Notes: generated by a model from the sequence alone, not told the origin. Shown: positions 1 to 7,535, counted from the first letter of the stretch. The stretch is DNA of 64,000 nt from Candidatus Nitrosopumilus sp. (GCA_003331425.1 QOOS01000006.1:1-64000); one strand, 5' to 3'. Program-made: numbers and translations.

Positions 1-449
1 CCTACAATTATTTCATCGCCTTTTTTTACATCGCGAACTGGAACACAAAATGCCTTGCTTCCTTTTACGACAATACATTTGTCCATCATCATATTTTCAA
101 CTGAAATCCATTTTCCTTTGAGAAAAACTTGAGTATGATTATTGGTAGTACTGTAAAAATTATCTGGCATTACAAAATCTTTTGATGATTTTTTTAATTG
201 AATTTCTTTTTGAATTTTAGATACTGCTCCTTCACGATATACTGTTTTTAGAATTTCATCAAGATGTCCTTGATCCTTACCAGTAATTGTTAATCTTGCA
301 TAAGAGTGATCTTTTTTCTTTGTACCAATATCAATTTCTTCAACGTTAAACTCTCCTTTCAAATCCATAATTTTATCAAAAATCTTTGTTAAAATTGAAG
401 AATCTATCAAATGTCCACTAACTTCAATTTCTTGGGAAAATTTACTCAT
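1..449 (-). CDS. TIGR00300-family (LOR/SDH-type, ornithine cyclodeaminase-like) protein, C-terminus cut by window edge
   Basis: The first 149 residues of a minus-strand gene whose remainder lies outside the window. The protein opens MSKFSQEIEVSGHLID and continues with a small alpha/beta domain, including DHSYARLTITGKD and VENMMMDKCIVV, which resembles the N-terminal domain of the archaeal LOR/SDH bifunctional family (TIGR00300), studied as an ornithine cyclodeaminase in some archaea. The NAD-binding part that would settle the activity is not visible. The family call comes from recognition of the N-terminal pattern, so the substrate is an inference. An ATG at 449 is the start; no other gene overlaps it. 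Confidence 0.65.
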   Translation of the reverse strand, partial: MSKFSQEIEVSGHLIDSSILTKIFDKIMDLKGEFNVEEIDIGTKKKDHSYARLTITGKDQGHLDEILKTVYREGAVSKIQKEIQLKKSSKDFVMPDNFYSTTNNHTQVFLKGKWISVENMMMDKCIVVKGSKAFCVPVRDVKKGDEIIV

Positions 450-550
450 TTTGATACTACTTCTCCATGATAACTAAAGGTTTTGTGTCAAATTTTTTAA
501 ATAAACCCATGTCTATCTAACTTAGCTAGTTTAGGCACATTTTCCATAAA

Positions 551-784
551 CTATTGGTAATGCACTTTGTTATCGTTGATTTTGTCCTTGGGTGTAGTGA
601 TTGTTCTATCTGATCCTTTGCAATAATTTCTTCCTTTGAAATGCTTGTGAATTTTAATTTTAGCCATCTTAACACTATCAATCCCATATGCTCCATGATG
701 ATCAGAGACTTCTTCACTAACAATGTGACAATTTATGGATACATTACACCACTTACACATTATTTTCATTTTATCATCTTTCAT
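551..784 (-). CDS. Small hypothetical protein with CxxC motif
   Basis: A 77-residue ORF. It has CKWC near residues 10-13, then a run rich in histidine (SDHHGAYGIDSVKMAKIKIH) and a later cysteine in GRNYCKGSD, a layout compatible with a small metal-binding fold. The Gly/Asp/Lys-rich composition and conserved-looking core argue for a real gene rather than a random AT-rich ORF. The overlapping plus-strand ORF at 641-880 is full of Phe/Ile/Thr runs and was rejected. In-frame ATGs at residues 6 and 9 are alternative starts. Function unknown. Confidence 0.5.
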   Translation of the reverse strand: MKDDKMKIMCKWCNVSINCHIVSEEVSDHHGAYGIDSVKMAKIKIHKHFKGRNYCKGSDRTITTPKDKINDNKVHYQ

Positions 785-899
785 ACTATTTGTGTAAAAA
801 TCGTGTCCTTAAGCCTATTTACCATATCTAATTTTGAAATAATTATTCATAAAGAAAGGAAAGAGCAACTTGATATTTGATTAATTGGGAAGTAAAAAT

Positions 900-1169
900 A
901 TGACAAGAACAATTACTTGTAAGGACTCTGAGAGAGATTGTACATGGTCATTTAATGCAGAAAGCATGGAAGAGGTATGGTCAAAATTAAAAGAACACAT
1001 AGAATCACAACACAAAGATATTGAATTAACTGCTGAAAATATAGATATTATCAAATCAATTATCACCTCCAAAGTTTACAGAGATGGCTCACGAGTTGAA
1101 TCAGGTAGATTTTGGTGGTGGGCAGAGAGAATGGAAAAAGTAAACAAACTAGTCGCTGATAAAAAATAA
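900..1169 (+). CDS. DUF1059-like small protein
   Basis: An 89-residue protein starting at ATG 900; a TTG at 885 would add five residues but is less likely. The N-terminus reads TRTITCKDSERDCTWSF and continues with a helix containing EEVWSKLKEHIESQH. The pair of cysteines followed by a helix with a late His resembles DUF1059, a small presumed metal-binding family. The C-terminal third, ending WWWAERMEKVNKLVADKK, extends beyond that core. Stands alone between two minus-strand genes. The biochemical role is unknown. Confidence 0.7.
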   Translation: MTRTITCKDSERDCTWSFNAESMEEVWSKLKEHIESQHKDIELTAENIDIIKSIITSKVYRDGSRVESGRFWWWAERMEKVNKLVADKK

Positions 1170-1185
1170 ATTTTTTCAATGAATT

Positions 1186-2004
1186 TTAAAATCGTTTTCT
1201 AATTTTAATAATTACAATAGCTGGAACTCCAAGATACATTCCAAGGTTTAATACAATTACTGAAATTCCGAAACTCAAAACTTCTGATTCAGATTCAGCA
1301 TTCTCCATTAGTGAGAGTGAACTAATCATTGGAGTAATTGCAATCTTTACTGTCTTCTTGAAGTATGGGTTTTCACGCTCATAATCTGCAATGGTTGGAC
1401 TAAAGGAATAGTAAATATCGTTAAACATTGCCATAAATGCAGTTCCTGATTCTGTTTGTAACAATTGATTATCTCGTAATTCTCTGAGTTGTTGAACTTG
1501 TTGTGACATCTCACTACCATATGTTGCTGTAGCTATTAGACAACCGCCGCCTTCTTCAGTAGATTGTTCATTTGAAACTACTTCTTCAGCTTGAGTTGTT
1601 TCATCATCAGACAAGATAACTGGTTCATTAATTGTAAATGATTCTTGTACACATACATCATATTCAGGCATACAAACTTCTAGAGTCCAAAGTCCATAAA
1701 CTAAATTATTAGTAGGATCGATTTTATTATCCACAATGTATGCAGGTTTACTTGTATCTATAGTACCAGGATAATTTCCAGGTAAACCATCAGGTTTTGT
1801 AGTTTTAAATGTAATTTCAGTGGATGCAGGGGCATCACCAGTTACGCGATATCTAGTATAATCTGCATCTTCATAAATTTCTAAACTGTTAATTGTTAAT
1901 GGAGATACTTCTTCCACATTTTCCTCAACTGCATATACTTCATCTACTATGATTGTTCCAATCATAGCAACTGCAATTATTGTAATGATCAATAATGATT
2001 TCAT
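1186..2004 (-). CDS. Secreted/membrane-anchored protein with CFI-box
   Basis: A 272-residue surface protein. Residues 1-25 form a signal peptide or membrane anchor (MKSLLIITIIAVAMIGTII). Residues 35-125 form a beta-rich domain (LEVCMPEYDVCVQESFTI) like those that carry extracellular Ig-type modules. An acidic linker then leads to GGGCLIATATYGSE near residue 155, a motif of the CFI-box type found in archaeal and bacterial surface proteins. The last 30 residues are a second hydrophobic segment ending in a basic tail, KIRKRF. The protein is therefore probably fixed in the cell envelope facing out. The ligand is unknown. Confidence 0.8.
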   Translation of the reverse strand: MKSLLIITIIAVAMIGTIIVDEVYAVEENVEEVSPLTINSLEIYEDADYTRYRVTGDAPASTEITFKTTKPDGLPGNYPGTIDTSKPAYIVDNKIDPTNNLVYGLWTLEVCMPEYDVCVQESFTINEPVILSDDETTQAEEVVSNEQSTEEGGGCLIATATYGSEMSQQVQQLRELRDNQLLQTESGTAFMAMFNDIYYSFSPTIADYERENPYFKKTVKIAITPMISSLSLMENAESESEVLSFGISVIVLNLGMYLGVPAIVIIKIRKRF

Positions 2005-2049
2005 TTTATTTTCTAAGAATTACTTGTATTTAGATAGTCATTTTTGTGC

Positions 2050-2670
2050 CTAAATTGAAGAATTTAGGTGATTTACAACAAATTGATGTTTAAACAAATA
2101 CAACTCAATTGCTTCTTGATTGATTTTGTCTTTCATGGTGATATTTTTTAATTTTTTAATTATTTTTGAATACATATTCAGACATTTTTTATGATCTTCA
2201 TCTGCTTGAGACATCATATTTTTTGGAATTTTATCCATTGATTTGTAGTATGTAATAAGAAATGAGAGTTGTTGAATTCGGTCTAAAATTAAACTGATAT
2301 TATCAAAAATAGTTTTCCCCTTTTTGTTTAGATTTATCGTGGCATCTGAATCTGTTTTCAATAAATTTGACTGAGTGGATAAATTCCTATAAAATAAACT
2401 CAAAATACCGTTAATTCCTTTCAAATAATTTTCAACTTGAGTATGAATTGTTAGATAATTTGTTGATTCAATAGAATATTGATGGGGTTTAGTTTTATCA
2501 TTTATTAGAATAAACCCTAATGGTTCTGAATTTGTTTTAATATTATTTTTAATTATATCCATTAAATCCCCATCTGAGCATTTGAAAATATTTTTCATTT
2601 CATCAAATGTTGAAAAATTAACTTTTGTTAAATGTAGAAATATTTTTTTCTCAAGTTCTGGTTTTGTCAT
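2050..2670 (-). CDS. Hypothetical helical protein
   Basis: A 206-residue protein with no recognised family. Residues 1-70 alternate short helices and a strand pair in a way that could form a winged-helix fold (FSTFDEMKNIFKCSDGDLMDIIKNN, listed in parts: FSTFDEMKNIF and CSDGDLMDIIKNN). Residues 80-200 are long amphipathic helices such as QVENYLKGINGILSLFY and DRIQQLSFLITYYKSM. No membrane span and no catalytic motif are visible. A DNA-binding or dimeric regulatory role is only a guess. The ATG at 2670 is followed by a plausible N-terminus, MTKPELEKKIFLHL. Confidence 0.7.
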   Translation of the reverse strand: MTKPELEKKIFLHLTKVNFSTFDEMKNIFKCSDGDLMDIIKNNIKTNSEPLGFILINDKTKPHQYSIESTNYLTIHTQVENYLKGINGILSLFYRNLSTQSNLLKTDSDATINLNKKGKTIFDNISLILDRIQQLSFLITYYKSMDKIPKNMMSQADEDHKKCLNMYSKIIKKLKNITMKDKINQEAIELYLFKHQFVVNHLNSSI

Positions 2671-2724
2671 GCAAATACTTGAAAATCACCGGCTTTAAGG
2701 GACACAAAAATTATTATTAAAAAT

Positions 2725-3108
2725 CTAAACTGGGAGTATTACTTTACCTTCAAATTTTTGTATATTGTCTTTTTCAAAAGCTTTTTCCAAATTTTCTTTT
2801 TGTAATTTAGTAACCCCTTGAACTATTGTTTTTGAAGATCCAGTACTATCAACTAATGCTAGAATATATCCACTATTATCAGTCAAAATAAAACCTGCAG
2901 ATTCATCTACAAATGCATATAGATTTTCTTCACCCACTGGTTTCCATACGTTAGATTTTGTATCAGTAAGTGCCAAAGCAGGCATTGCCTTGCCATCAGT
3001 TAATGTATTTAGATATTCTCGAGCTTCAGCAACTCGTTTTTGTCCTAGTTTTAGAGCCTGAAAATACTGCATATTCATCAAAATATTTGATTGATATAAA
3101 AACATCAC
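2725..3108 (-). CDS. Hypothetical protein, PAS/roadblock-size domain
   Basis: A protein of up to 127 residues and no recognised family. After a helix (QALKLGQKRVAEAREYL) comes an alternating strand pattern, including WKPVGEENLYAFVDESAGFI and LTDNSGYILALVDSTG, that looks like a small sensor or ligand-binding domain. The start is uncertain: GTG 3108, ATG 3105, or the ATGs at 3078 and 3072. The later ATGs fit better with a TATA-like stretch at about 3118-3126, which lies too close to 3105. It is divergent from the gene starting at 3145. Confidence 0.65.
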   Translation of the reverse strand: MMFLYQSNILMNMQYFQALKLGQKRVAEAREYLNTLTDGKAMPALALTDTKSNVWKPVGEENLYAFVDESAGFILTDNSGYILALVDSTGSSKTIVQGVTKLQKENLEKAFEKDNIQKFEGKVILPV

Positions 3109-3144
3109 AAAAGATAGTTATAGAAACCATGCCTCATATTGGTG

Positions 3145-3444
3145 ATGCCGCTAACAAATCCTGTTATCATCAAACTAAATGAGATTACAACCTTTGTACA
3201 AGATAAATCAAAATTAACTGAGGAAGAAGTTGTGGAAATTAAAAAAATTTTCAAAGAATTAGTTAAAAATGGAGAAAGATATGATGTGGACGAAATTGAA
3301 TTTTGGTTTGAAAATGAAGGAACTTGGAATGAAAAGGAATCACGTGTACGAATTACCAATCTATCAAGTTATGTGCAAGATAAACATCAACAAACAGCTC
3401 ATCTAAGGATGGTTACTGATGATGATTGTAGCTGTGGAAATTAG
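3145..3444 (+). CDS. Hypothetical protein
   Basis: A 99-residue, highly charged protein without a known family. It has a helix, LTEEEVVEIKKIFKELVKNG, followed by YDVDEIEFWFENEG and RVRITNLSSYVQD, and ends in a Cys-containing tail DDDCSCGN. The ATG at 3145 lies about 23 bases downstream of a TATA-like TTATAGAAA, as expected for a leaderless transcript; an upstream TTG at 3139 is less likely. The 3' end overlaps the convergent gene 3441-3770 by four bases. Confidence 0.65.
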   Translation: MPLTNPVIIKLNEITTFVQDKSKLTEEEVVEIKKIFKELVKNGERYDVDEIEFWFENEGTWNEKESRVRITNLSSYVQDKHQQTAHLRMVTDDDCSCGN

Positions 3445-3770
3445 ATTTTAATTAAAATTCTTGAATTAATTAATTTTTTATCGGGACTAATTGATACATT
3501 CCCATTTGAAATGGTATAATTTTCCTTTAGGGTTTCATCTTCAGGTAAAAATTCATAGATAAATTCTCCTGATCTCACTTTGTCAAGTAATTGAGATTTG
3601 AAATCTTTTTCATCATCAAGATCAATTTGTTGTCTACCCACAGTGATGACTCTTGGGTAATAATCATATTCAAACTGGTCACAGATGTATTTTTTGATAA
3701 CAGATTCATCTTTACTTGAATTAACCCACCATTTTGGTGATATGTCCATATAGAATTCTAATTCTTTCAT
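3441..3770 (-). CDS. Hypothetical protein
   Basis: A 109-residue protein starting at ATG 3770 (MKELEFYMDISPKWWVN). Longer TTG/GTG starts up to 3788 exist but run into the promoter. The pattern is mixed alpha/beta with Tyr/Asp-rich turns (YICDQFEYDYYPRVITV, SGEFIYEFLPEDETL). No catalytic motif, membrane span or known family was recognised. It converges with the preceding plus-strand gene. Confidence 0.65.
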   Translation of the reverse strand: MKELEFYMDISPKWWVNSSKDESVIKKYICDQFEYDYYPRVITVGRQQIDLDDEKDFKSQLLDKVRSGEFIYEFLPEDETLKENYTISNGNVSISPDKKLINSRILIKI

Positions 3771-3846
3771 TGGCACAAACACTAGCAATTTGTATTTAAT
3801 TATAATTTGCCAATATGCTTAAGTTCATACAAAAATTATAGATTTA

Positions 3847-4071
3847 TTGAATAATAGACGAGTTGGCTTATCATCAATTGTTGGTTCCATAATTCTTGGA
3901 ATTATTGCACTAGGATTGGATGCTTTGCCTGAAGAAATGATATTTCCACTTTTGATAATTAGTGGTATTGGATTGATTGTAGGCATAGTTTTACTAAATT
4001 ACAATGTAAAACACTCCAAACGGGATAAAGGTAAATTCAAAAGAACAAATACCAAATCATGGGATACATAA
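3847..4071 (+). CDS. Small membrane protein, two spans
   Basis: A 74-residue protein from a TTG start. Residues 8-27 (LSSIVGSIILGIIALGLDAL) and 31-52 (MIFPLLIISGIGLIVGIVLL) are two hydrophobic segments joined by a short acidic turn, followed by a basic cytoplasmic tail (KHSKRDKGKFKR). It is a small hairpin membrane protein of unknown role. The next gene begins on the base after its stop codon, so the two are probably co-transcribed. Confidence 0.6.
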   Translation: MNNRRVGLSSIVGSIILGIIALGLDALPEEMIFPLLIISGIGLIVGIVLLNYNVKHSKRDKGKFKRTNTKSWDT

Positions 4072-4275
4072 TTGATAAAATTGGATAATTCCAATAACAA
4101 TTCAGACAGATATGAAACAATCTCAATTGAATCCAAAATTAGAGAAGGAGTTTTTCATAAAGTTGTTAAAAATTTGGATACGGGAAAAGCTGTTTCATGT
4201 TCTTGCAAATGTTGGAGTAAAGGAAACAAACCCTGTTTTGGTATGAAAACAGTAGGTTATTCTGAATCAAATTAA
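4072..4275 (+). CDS. Small cysteine-containing protein
   Basis: A 67-residue ORF starting at TTG 4072 directly after the stop of the membrane protein at 3847-4071. The centre is a beta-like segment (GVFHKVVKNLDTGKAV) and the C-terminal part carries four cysteines in SCSCKCWSKGNKPCFG, a candidate metal site. No family recognised. The perfect abutment and coding-like composition support a real gene, but the non-ATG start keeps confidence moderate. Confidence 0.5.
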   Translation: MIKLDNSNNNSDRYETISIESKIREGVFHKVVKNLDTGKAVSCSCKCWSKGNKPCFGMKTVGYSESN

Positions 4276-4496
4276 ATTTTTAATTGTTCTAATAATCTAC
4301 CAACAATTTTAGAATTTTCATTTCTTTCGTCCAATATCTCTTTAATTCTTTTTTCATTTTTTGTGGAATCTGTAATTATTTGAAAATATTCTTCGTCCAG
4401 ATCATTGTTAGTTTGTAATCTTTTAATCACTTCAAACAAAATTCCAATTACTTGCTTTTGTGCATCAATTAATTCATCCTTTTCAGTTTCAGACAT
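4272..4496 (-). CDS. Small coiled-coil protein
   Basis: A 74-residue all-helical protein (DELIDAQKQVIGILFEVIKR; EKRIKEILDERNENSKIVGR) rich in Glu, Lys and Ile, so probably a coiled-coil dimer. Its ATG begins on the base after the stop of the HD hydrolase, so the two form an operon on the minus strand. No enzymatic motif. A partner role to the hydrolase is suggested by position only. Confidence 0.65.
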   Translation of the reverse strand: MSETEKDELIDAQKQVIGILFEVIKRLQTNNDLDEEYFQIITDSTKNEKRIKEILDERNENSKIVGRLLEQLKI

Positions 4497-5030
4497 CTAT
4501 TTTTCTTCAACAATCTTTGTAAATAATTCTTTTAATTTTTTATCGGTTATGCTTCTTTTGGCTGATTCTAAAAATGGCTCTATATCTCCCATAGTTTTAC
4601 CGCTTTTTTGGTAAATTTTTGCTTGTAATGCCATTTCTAATCTATCTATTTGATGAACAAATAGTGATTCCTTTGAACTGTTATTTTGATATTCTTTCCA
4701 AATTTCAAGATACTGAGATTTTATTGTCTCAGGTAACTGGTTGATTATTTCATCAAATGCCTCATTTTCAATTTTCATCTTATTTTCTAGAGTCATTTGT
4801 TCAGGAGTAATGTCTCCAATTTTTGATTCGGCCAAATCGTGTAGTAATGTCATTTTAAGAATTTTTTCTGAATCATAATTTTCCAAATCTGAAATTATCA
4901 TGGCCATTATTGCCATTGAATAGCTATGATCAGCCACCGATTCAGGATTTTTTATGGACAATTTATCTATCCATCCCTGTCTAGAAATTGTCTTAAGATT
5001 TGTAGAATCTTTTAAAAAATCTAAAATCAT
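4497..5030 (-). CDS. HD-domain hydrolase (HDDC2/YfbR-type, probable 5'-deoxynucleotidase)
   Basis: A 177-residue single-domain HD hydrolase. The metal ligands are visible: H35 in VADHSYSMA, H64-D65 in LLHDLAES, E68 and a later D in HQIDRLEMALQAKIYQ. The order and spacing match the HDDC2/YfbR group, which removes phosphate from deoxyribonucleoside 5'-monophosphates. Size is normal for that group. The exact substrate is an inference. It is the first gene of a two-gene minus-strand operon. Confidence 0.85.
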   Translation of the reverse strand: MILDFLKDSTNLKTISRQGWIDKLSIKNPESVADHSYSMAIMAMIISDLENYDSEKILKMTLLHDLAESKIGDITPEQMTLENKMKIENEAFDEIINQLPETIKSQYLEIWKEYQNNSSKESLFVHQIDRLEMALQAKIYQKSGKTMGDIEPFLESAKRSITDKKLKELFTKIVEEK

Positions 5031-5116
5031 AATGTATTATTTAGAACAGTTTCTACTAATGAATTTTCATATTTTATTTTCGAATCACATAATAGTTAAG
5101 ATAAATCAAGAAAATT

Positions 5117-5653
5117 ATGAAAATATATACAAAAACCGGTGATGATGGAAATACCGGTTTACAAGGAGATTTTAGAATTGCCAAATCCCATCCACGTATT
5201 CTTGCATATGGAACAGTGGATGAAGCCAATGCTATGATTGGAGTTGTTTTAAGCAATGTACTAGATGATGATGTACGTGAAGTTTTGAATACGATTCAAA
5301 ATGAATTATTTTTACTAGGTTCAGATTTATCCAATCAAAATCTCAATGATTTAAAAAACAGGATTTCATTGGACATGGTTGAAAAATTAGAAAAAATCAT
5401 CGATAAATTTGAATTAGAATTACCTCCAATCACAAATTTCATTTTACCTGGCGGGAATGTTGGAGCTGCACAAATTCATCAAGTTAGAACCATTGTTCGT
5501 AGAGCAGAAACTCTGGTAGTTCAATTAAGTGATAAAGACGAAATTAATTCTAATTGCATCAAATACCTCAACAGATTATCAGATCTAATGTTTGTAATGG
5601 GTCGCTTAATCAATAAACGAAACGGTATTGAAGATATTATTTGGAAACCATAA
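5117..5653 (+). CDS. pduO: Cob(I)yrinic acid a,c-diamide / cobalamin adenosyltransferase, PduO type
   Basis: A 178-residue enzyme that transfers the adenosyl group of ATP to cob(I)alamin, giving coenzyme B12. The N-terminal MKIYTKTGDDGNTGL is the ATP-binding signature of the PduO-type family. Later conserved elements are AKSHPRILAYGTVDEANAMIG, the FILPGGN segment and HQVRTIVRRAETLVV. Length is typical of a one-domain PduO. Thaumarchaea make B12 and use it in the methylmalonyl-CoA step of their carbon-fixation cycle. The gene is divergent from the HD hydrolase. Confidence 0.93.
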   Translation: MKIYTKTGDDGNTGLQGDFRIAKSHPRILAYGTVDEANAMIGVVLSNVLDDDVREVLNTIQNELFLLGSDLSNQNLNDLKNRISLDMVEKLEKIIDKFELELPPITNFILPGGNVGAAQIHQVRTIVRRAETLVVQLSDKDEINSNCIKYLNRLSDLMFVMGRLINKRNGIEDIIWKP

Positions 5654-5695
5654 AAAGACAAACTTTAATGCCTCATCTAAAGTATTTTTTTTAGT

Positions 5696-5772
5696 GCCGA
5701 GGTAGCTCAGCCTGGAAGAGCACTCGGCTGAAGACCGGGCTGTCGCTTGTTCAAATCATGCCCTCGGCACCA
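5696..5772 (+). tRNA. tRNA-Phe (GAA)
   Basis: A cloverleaf can be drawn: acceptor GCCGAGG (5696-5702) pairs with CCTCGGC (5762-5768); D stem GCTC/GAGC; anticodon stem CTCGG/CCGGG with loop CTGAAGA giving anticodon GAA; T loop TTCAAAT. The T stem GCTTG/CATGC holds one U-U mismatch. Discriminator A is followed by an encoded CCA. A TATA-like CTTTAAT at 5663-5669 sits about 30 bases upstream. No intron. Confidence 0.95.
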
Positions 5773-5850
5773 TTTTACATCCAGGCAAATTTCTAATTAT
5801 GATAGAATAACCTGCTCTTTTAGGCTCAATATGGAATAGTTTATGATCTT

Positions 5851-6185
5851 ATGATTTGCAATATTTTAGGATGCAATACAGAATCTTATTTCCGAGTACT
5901 ATATTCCCATTACAATAAATCCAAAACCCCTTTTGCAAAAGAGATCATGAGAGTATGTGAAAATCATGCCAAAATGATTGCAGATGATGATACAGAAATA
6001 AAAATTCAAGTGCTGCATTGAGGAAAATTGAGATCCGACTACAGGACAAGGATTATTTTGATTTTCTCAGTATTTCAATAAATGAAGAATTGTCAGTTGA
6101 AGAAAATTTAAAAAATATAATAAAATATCACTTAATAATTTATAGAAATAAAAAGAAAATAAAAAATAAAAAATTATTTCCTTAA
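5851..6185 (+). pseudogene. Small cysteine-containing ORF split by an apparent frameshift
   Basis: Frame 1 runs from ATG 5851 to TGA 6021 (56 residues, with C3, C8, C36 and H39 as possible metal ligands). A second open frame, shifted by one base, is free of stops from 5991 to TAA 6185 and reads KIEIRLQDKDYFDFLSISIN. A one-base change in the A5 run at 6000-6004 would join both into one protein of about 110 residues. Alternatively the second half starts at TTG 6018, overlapping the stop of the first. Either a frameshifted gene, a read error or two tiny coupled ORFs; unknown function. The surrounding 5773-6194 stretch holds nothing else I can see. Confidence 0.35.
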
Positions 6186-6194
6186 AGATATTTT

Positions 6195-6536
6195 TTATGC
6201 ATCTACTAAATTATAGAAATTTTTACCAGAGCTAGATTTTTCCATAATACATTTTACATGAAGTGTTTCTTTACCAGAATTAATATCATCACGAAGTTTC
6301 GGATTAGAAAATTTCTTGACAATAGCGACACGTGTAGTGTGAAATTTATTCATTTGATTACCATCAATTGAAAAAAATTCTTTCATGGTTAATTTAACAC
6401 CTTTAGTAATTTCATCACCTTGGGCATAATGGGAATCTTCAATTTCAGTAATTGTGAAAGATTGACCATCAATTTTTGCCAATGATGCGGAATTGCTAAC
6501 TACTTGATAATCTGCTAATTTTGCTATCTTATTCAC
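6195..6536 (-). CDS. Hypothetical protein with unusual start region
   Basis: About 110 residues of mixed strand pattern (SFTITEIEDSHYAQGDEI; HTTRVAIVKKFSNPKLRDD), compact and beta-rich, possibly an OB-like fold; no family recognised. A perfect Shine-Dalgarno GGAGGTGA lies at 6540-6533. No ATG follows. The natural N-terminus A-K-L-A-D-Y-Q is preceded by an ATA codon at 6527 at ideal spacing, suggesting AUA initiation. The annotated start is the GTG at 6536, inside the Shine-Dalgarno itself, as the nearest canonical codon. A TTG at 6566 is also open. Confidence 0.65.
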   Translation of the reverse strand: MNKIAKLADYQVVSNSASLAKIDGQSFTITEIEDSHYAQGDEITKGVKLTMKEFFSIDGNQMNKFHTTRVAIVKKFSNPKLRDDINSGKETLHVKCIMEKSSSGKNFYNLVDA

Positions 6537-6540
6537 CTCC
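6525..6540 (-). promoter_or_regulatory. Strong Shine-Dalgarno preceding an ATA codon
   Basis: On the minus strand the order is GGGAGGTGAATAAGATAGC. Eight bases, GGAGGTGA, match the complement of the archaeal 16S 3' end. The GTG inside this block is the only canonical start near it, while ATA lies about eight bases downstream of GGAGG, where an ATG would be expected. Most genes in this window have no such site, so this one is distinct. Confidence 0.6.
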
Positions 6541-6696
6541 CAACATAATAAAATGGAATCAAACAAAAATAAAGTAATTCAAAAGTAAAATATTGACTAA
6601 TACATACTGTTTTTTCAATATTTTTATCAATACTCAAAAAACATCAAAAATAGTCAAAAACATAGAAAATAAATTTAACAGAAAAATTCGTCTAAT

Positions 6697-6924
6697 ATGA
6701 TAAAAGAAGAAAAATTGAATGAGTGGATAAGTGAATTTCATCCAACAGTTGAAACTGAAATAATTGAAGTGTTACGAGCACGAGTCCAATACGCAATTTT
6801 AGACGAATTAAACTACATGGTTTCAAATCAAATTGGAACTGCAGATGAAGTCAAAAAGATCGTATTAGATGAGATTACAGAGATCACAAATGACTCAATT
6901 GAGCTAGATACTGAAGAAGATTGA
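6697..6924 (+). CDS. Small acidic hypothetical protein
   Basis: A 75-residue acidic, mostly helical protein (KLNEWISEFHPTVETEIIEV; EVKKIVLDEITEITNDSIEL) with a Glu/Asp-rich tail. Starts at ATG 6697. No motif or family recognised. It lies 64 bases before the lysine-rich protein at 6989 on the same strand; the opposite charge of the two neighbours is notable but has no proven meaning. Confidence 0.65.
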   Translation: MIKEEKLNEWISEFHPTVETEIIEVLRARVQYAILDELNYMVSNQIGTADEVKKIVLDEITEITNDSIELDTEED

Positions 6925-6988
6925 CGTAAAATAGGAGTAAAAACTACAAAATCTTTAAAAGCTACTCTATCGCAAGATTTTCGATATA

Positions 6989-7261
6989 ATGGCTGAAAAA
7001 AAAGTTGTAAAGAAAACTACTGCTAAAGCAAAGAAAACTACTGCTAAAGCAAAGAAAACTACTGCTAAAGCAAAGAAAACTACTGCTAAAGCAAAGAAAA
7101 CAACAGGTAAGAAATCAAAAAGTAAAAAAATCAAAGATGAGCCTAGTGGAGACAGCGGAATAGTAATTGTTGATGATGATTTAGTCATAGATCAAGAAAA
7201 GGTTAACGAAGAAAGAAGAGCATATCTGGAAGAAGCAAGATCCCAAGAAGCCTCTGACTAG
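6989..7261 (+). CDS. Lysine-rich histone H1-like protein with KKTTAKA repeats
   Basis: A 90-residue protein. Residues 1-48 are a basic tail built from four perfect copies of a seven-residue unit (KKTTAKA) plus a degenerate fifth and a KKSKSKK end. This resembles the C-terminal tail of histone H1 and bacterial HU/H1-like proteins and should be disordered and bind DNA or RNA. Residues 49-90 are acidic (DSGIVIVDDDLVIDQEKV) and may form a short strand-helix domain. Nucleic-acid compaction is an inference. A TATA-like region precedes ATG 6989. Confidence 0.8.
   Translation: MAEKKVVKKTTAKAKKTTAKAKKTTAKAKKTTAKAKKTTGKKSKSKKIKDEPSGDSGIVIVDDDLVIDQEKVNEERRAYLEEARSQEASD
7010..7093 (+). repeat. Four tandem 21-bp units
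   Basis: Four identical 21-base units starting AAGAAAACTACTGC, at 7010, 7031, 7052 and 7073, with a diverged fifth copy from 7094. They encode the KKTTAKA repeats. Identity at the DNA level, including third positions, points to recent tandem duplication and possible copy-number variation between strains. Confidence 0.9.
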
Positions 7262-7295
7262 AAATATTTATCAAATTGATTCACATATAGAATTC

Positions 7296-7535
7296 GTGCA
7301 CGCATTATGTTTGATTACTGTTAAGCCTGGAAAAGTAGATTCAGTAGTAGAAATTTTAAAGAAAAAACGCAAGGTGGTAAAACAAGTAATGATAGTTACT
7401 GGAAGGGCAGATATCAGTGTAATTTTGCAAGGAAGTATTGATCAAATCAATCAAATGGTAATTGATTTTAAAAAAATTAAAGACATTGTTACCACAGAAA
7501 CTCTAATTGAAGTGGAGGTAGATTTAGGTTGGTAA
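7296..7535 (+). CDS. Lrp/AsnC ligand-binding (RAM) domain protein
   Basis: A 79-residue stand-alone RAM/ACT-like domain starting at GTG 7296. The pattern ALCLITVKPGKVDSVVEIL, VKQVMIVTGRADISVIL and TTETLIEVEVDL matches the effector-binding half of Lrp/AsnC regulators, without the helix-turn-helix. Such proteins form dimers or octamers and bind amino acids. The next gene, another RAM domain, overlaps its end by seven bases, so the two probably form a pair. Confidence 0.85.
   Translation: MHALCLITVKPGKVDSVVEILKKKRKVVKQVMIVTGRADISVILQGSIDQINQMVIDFKKIKDIVTTETLIEVEVDLGW

Noticed and set aside
641-880. Plus-strand ORF of 79 codons
   Set aside because: Composition is AT-driven (Phe, Ile, Thr), it overlaps the better minus-strand ORF at 551-784, and its 3' end lies in the promoter of the next gene.
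7010-7093. Short-period repeats resembling a CRISPR array
   Set aside because: Units are contiguous with no spacers and are in frame inside a protein gene.
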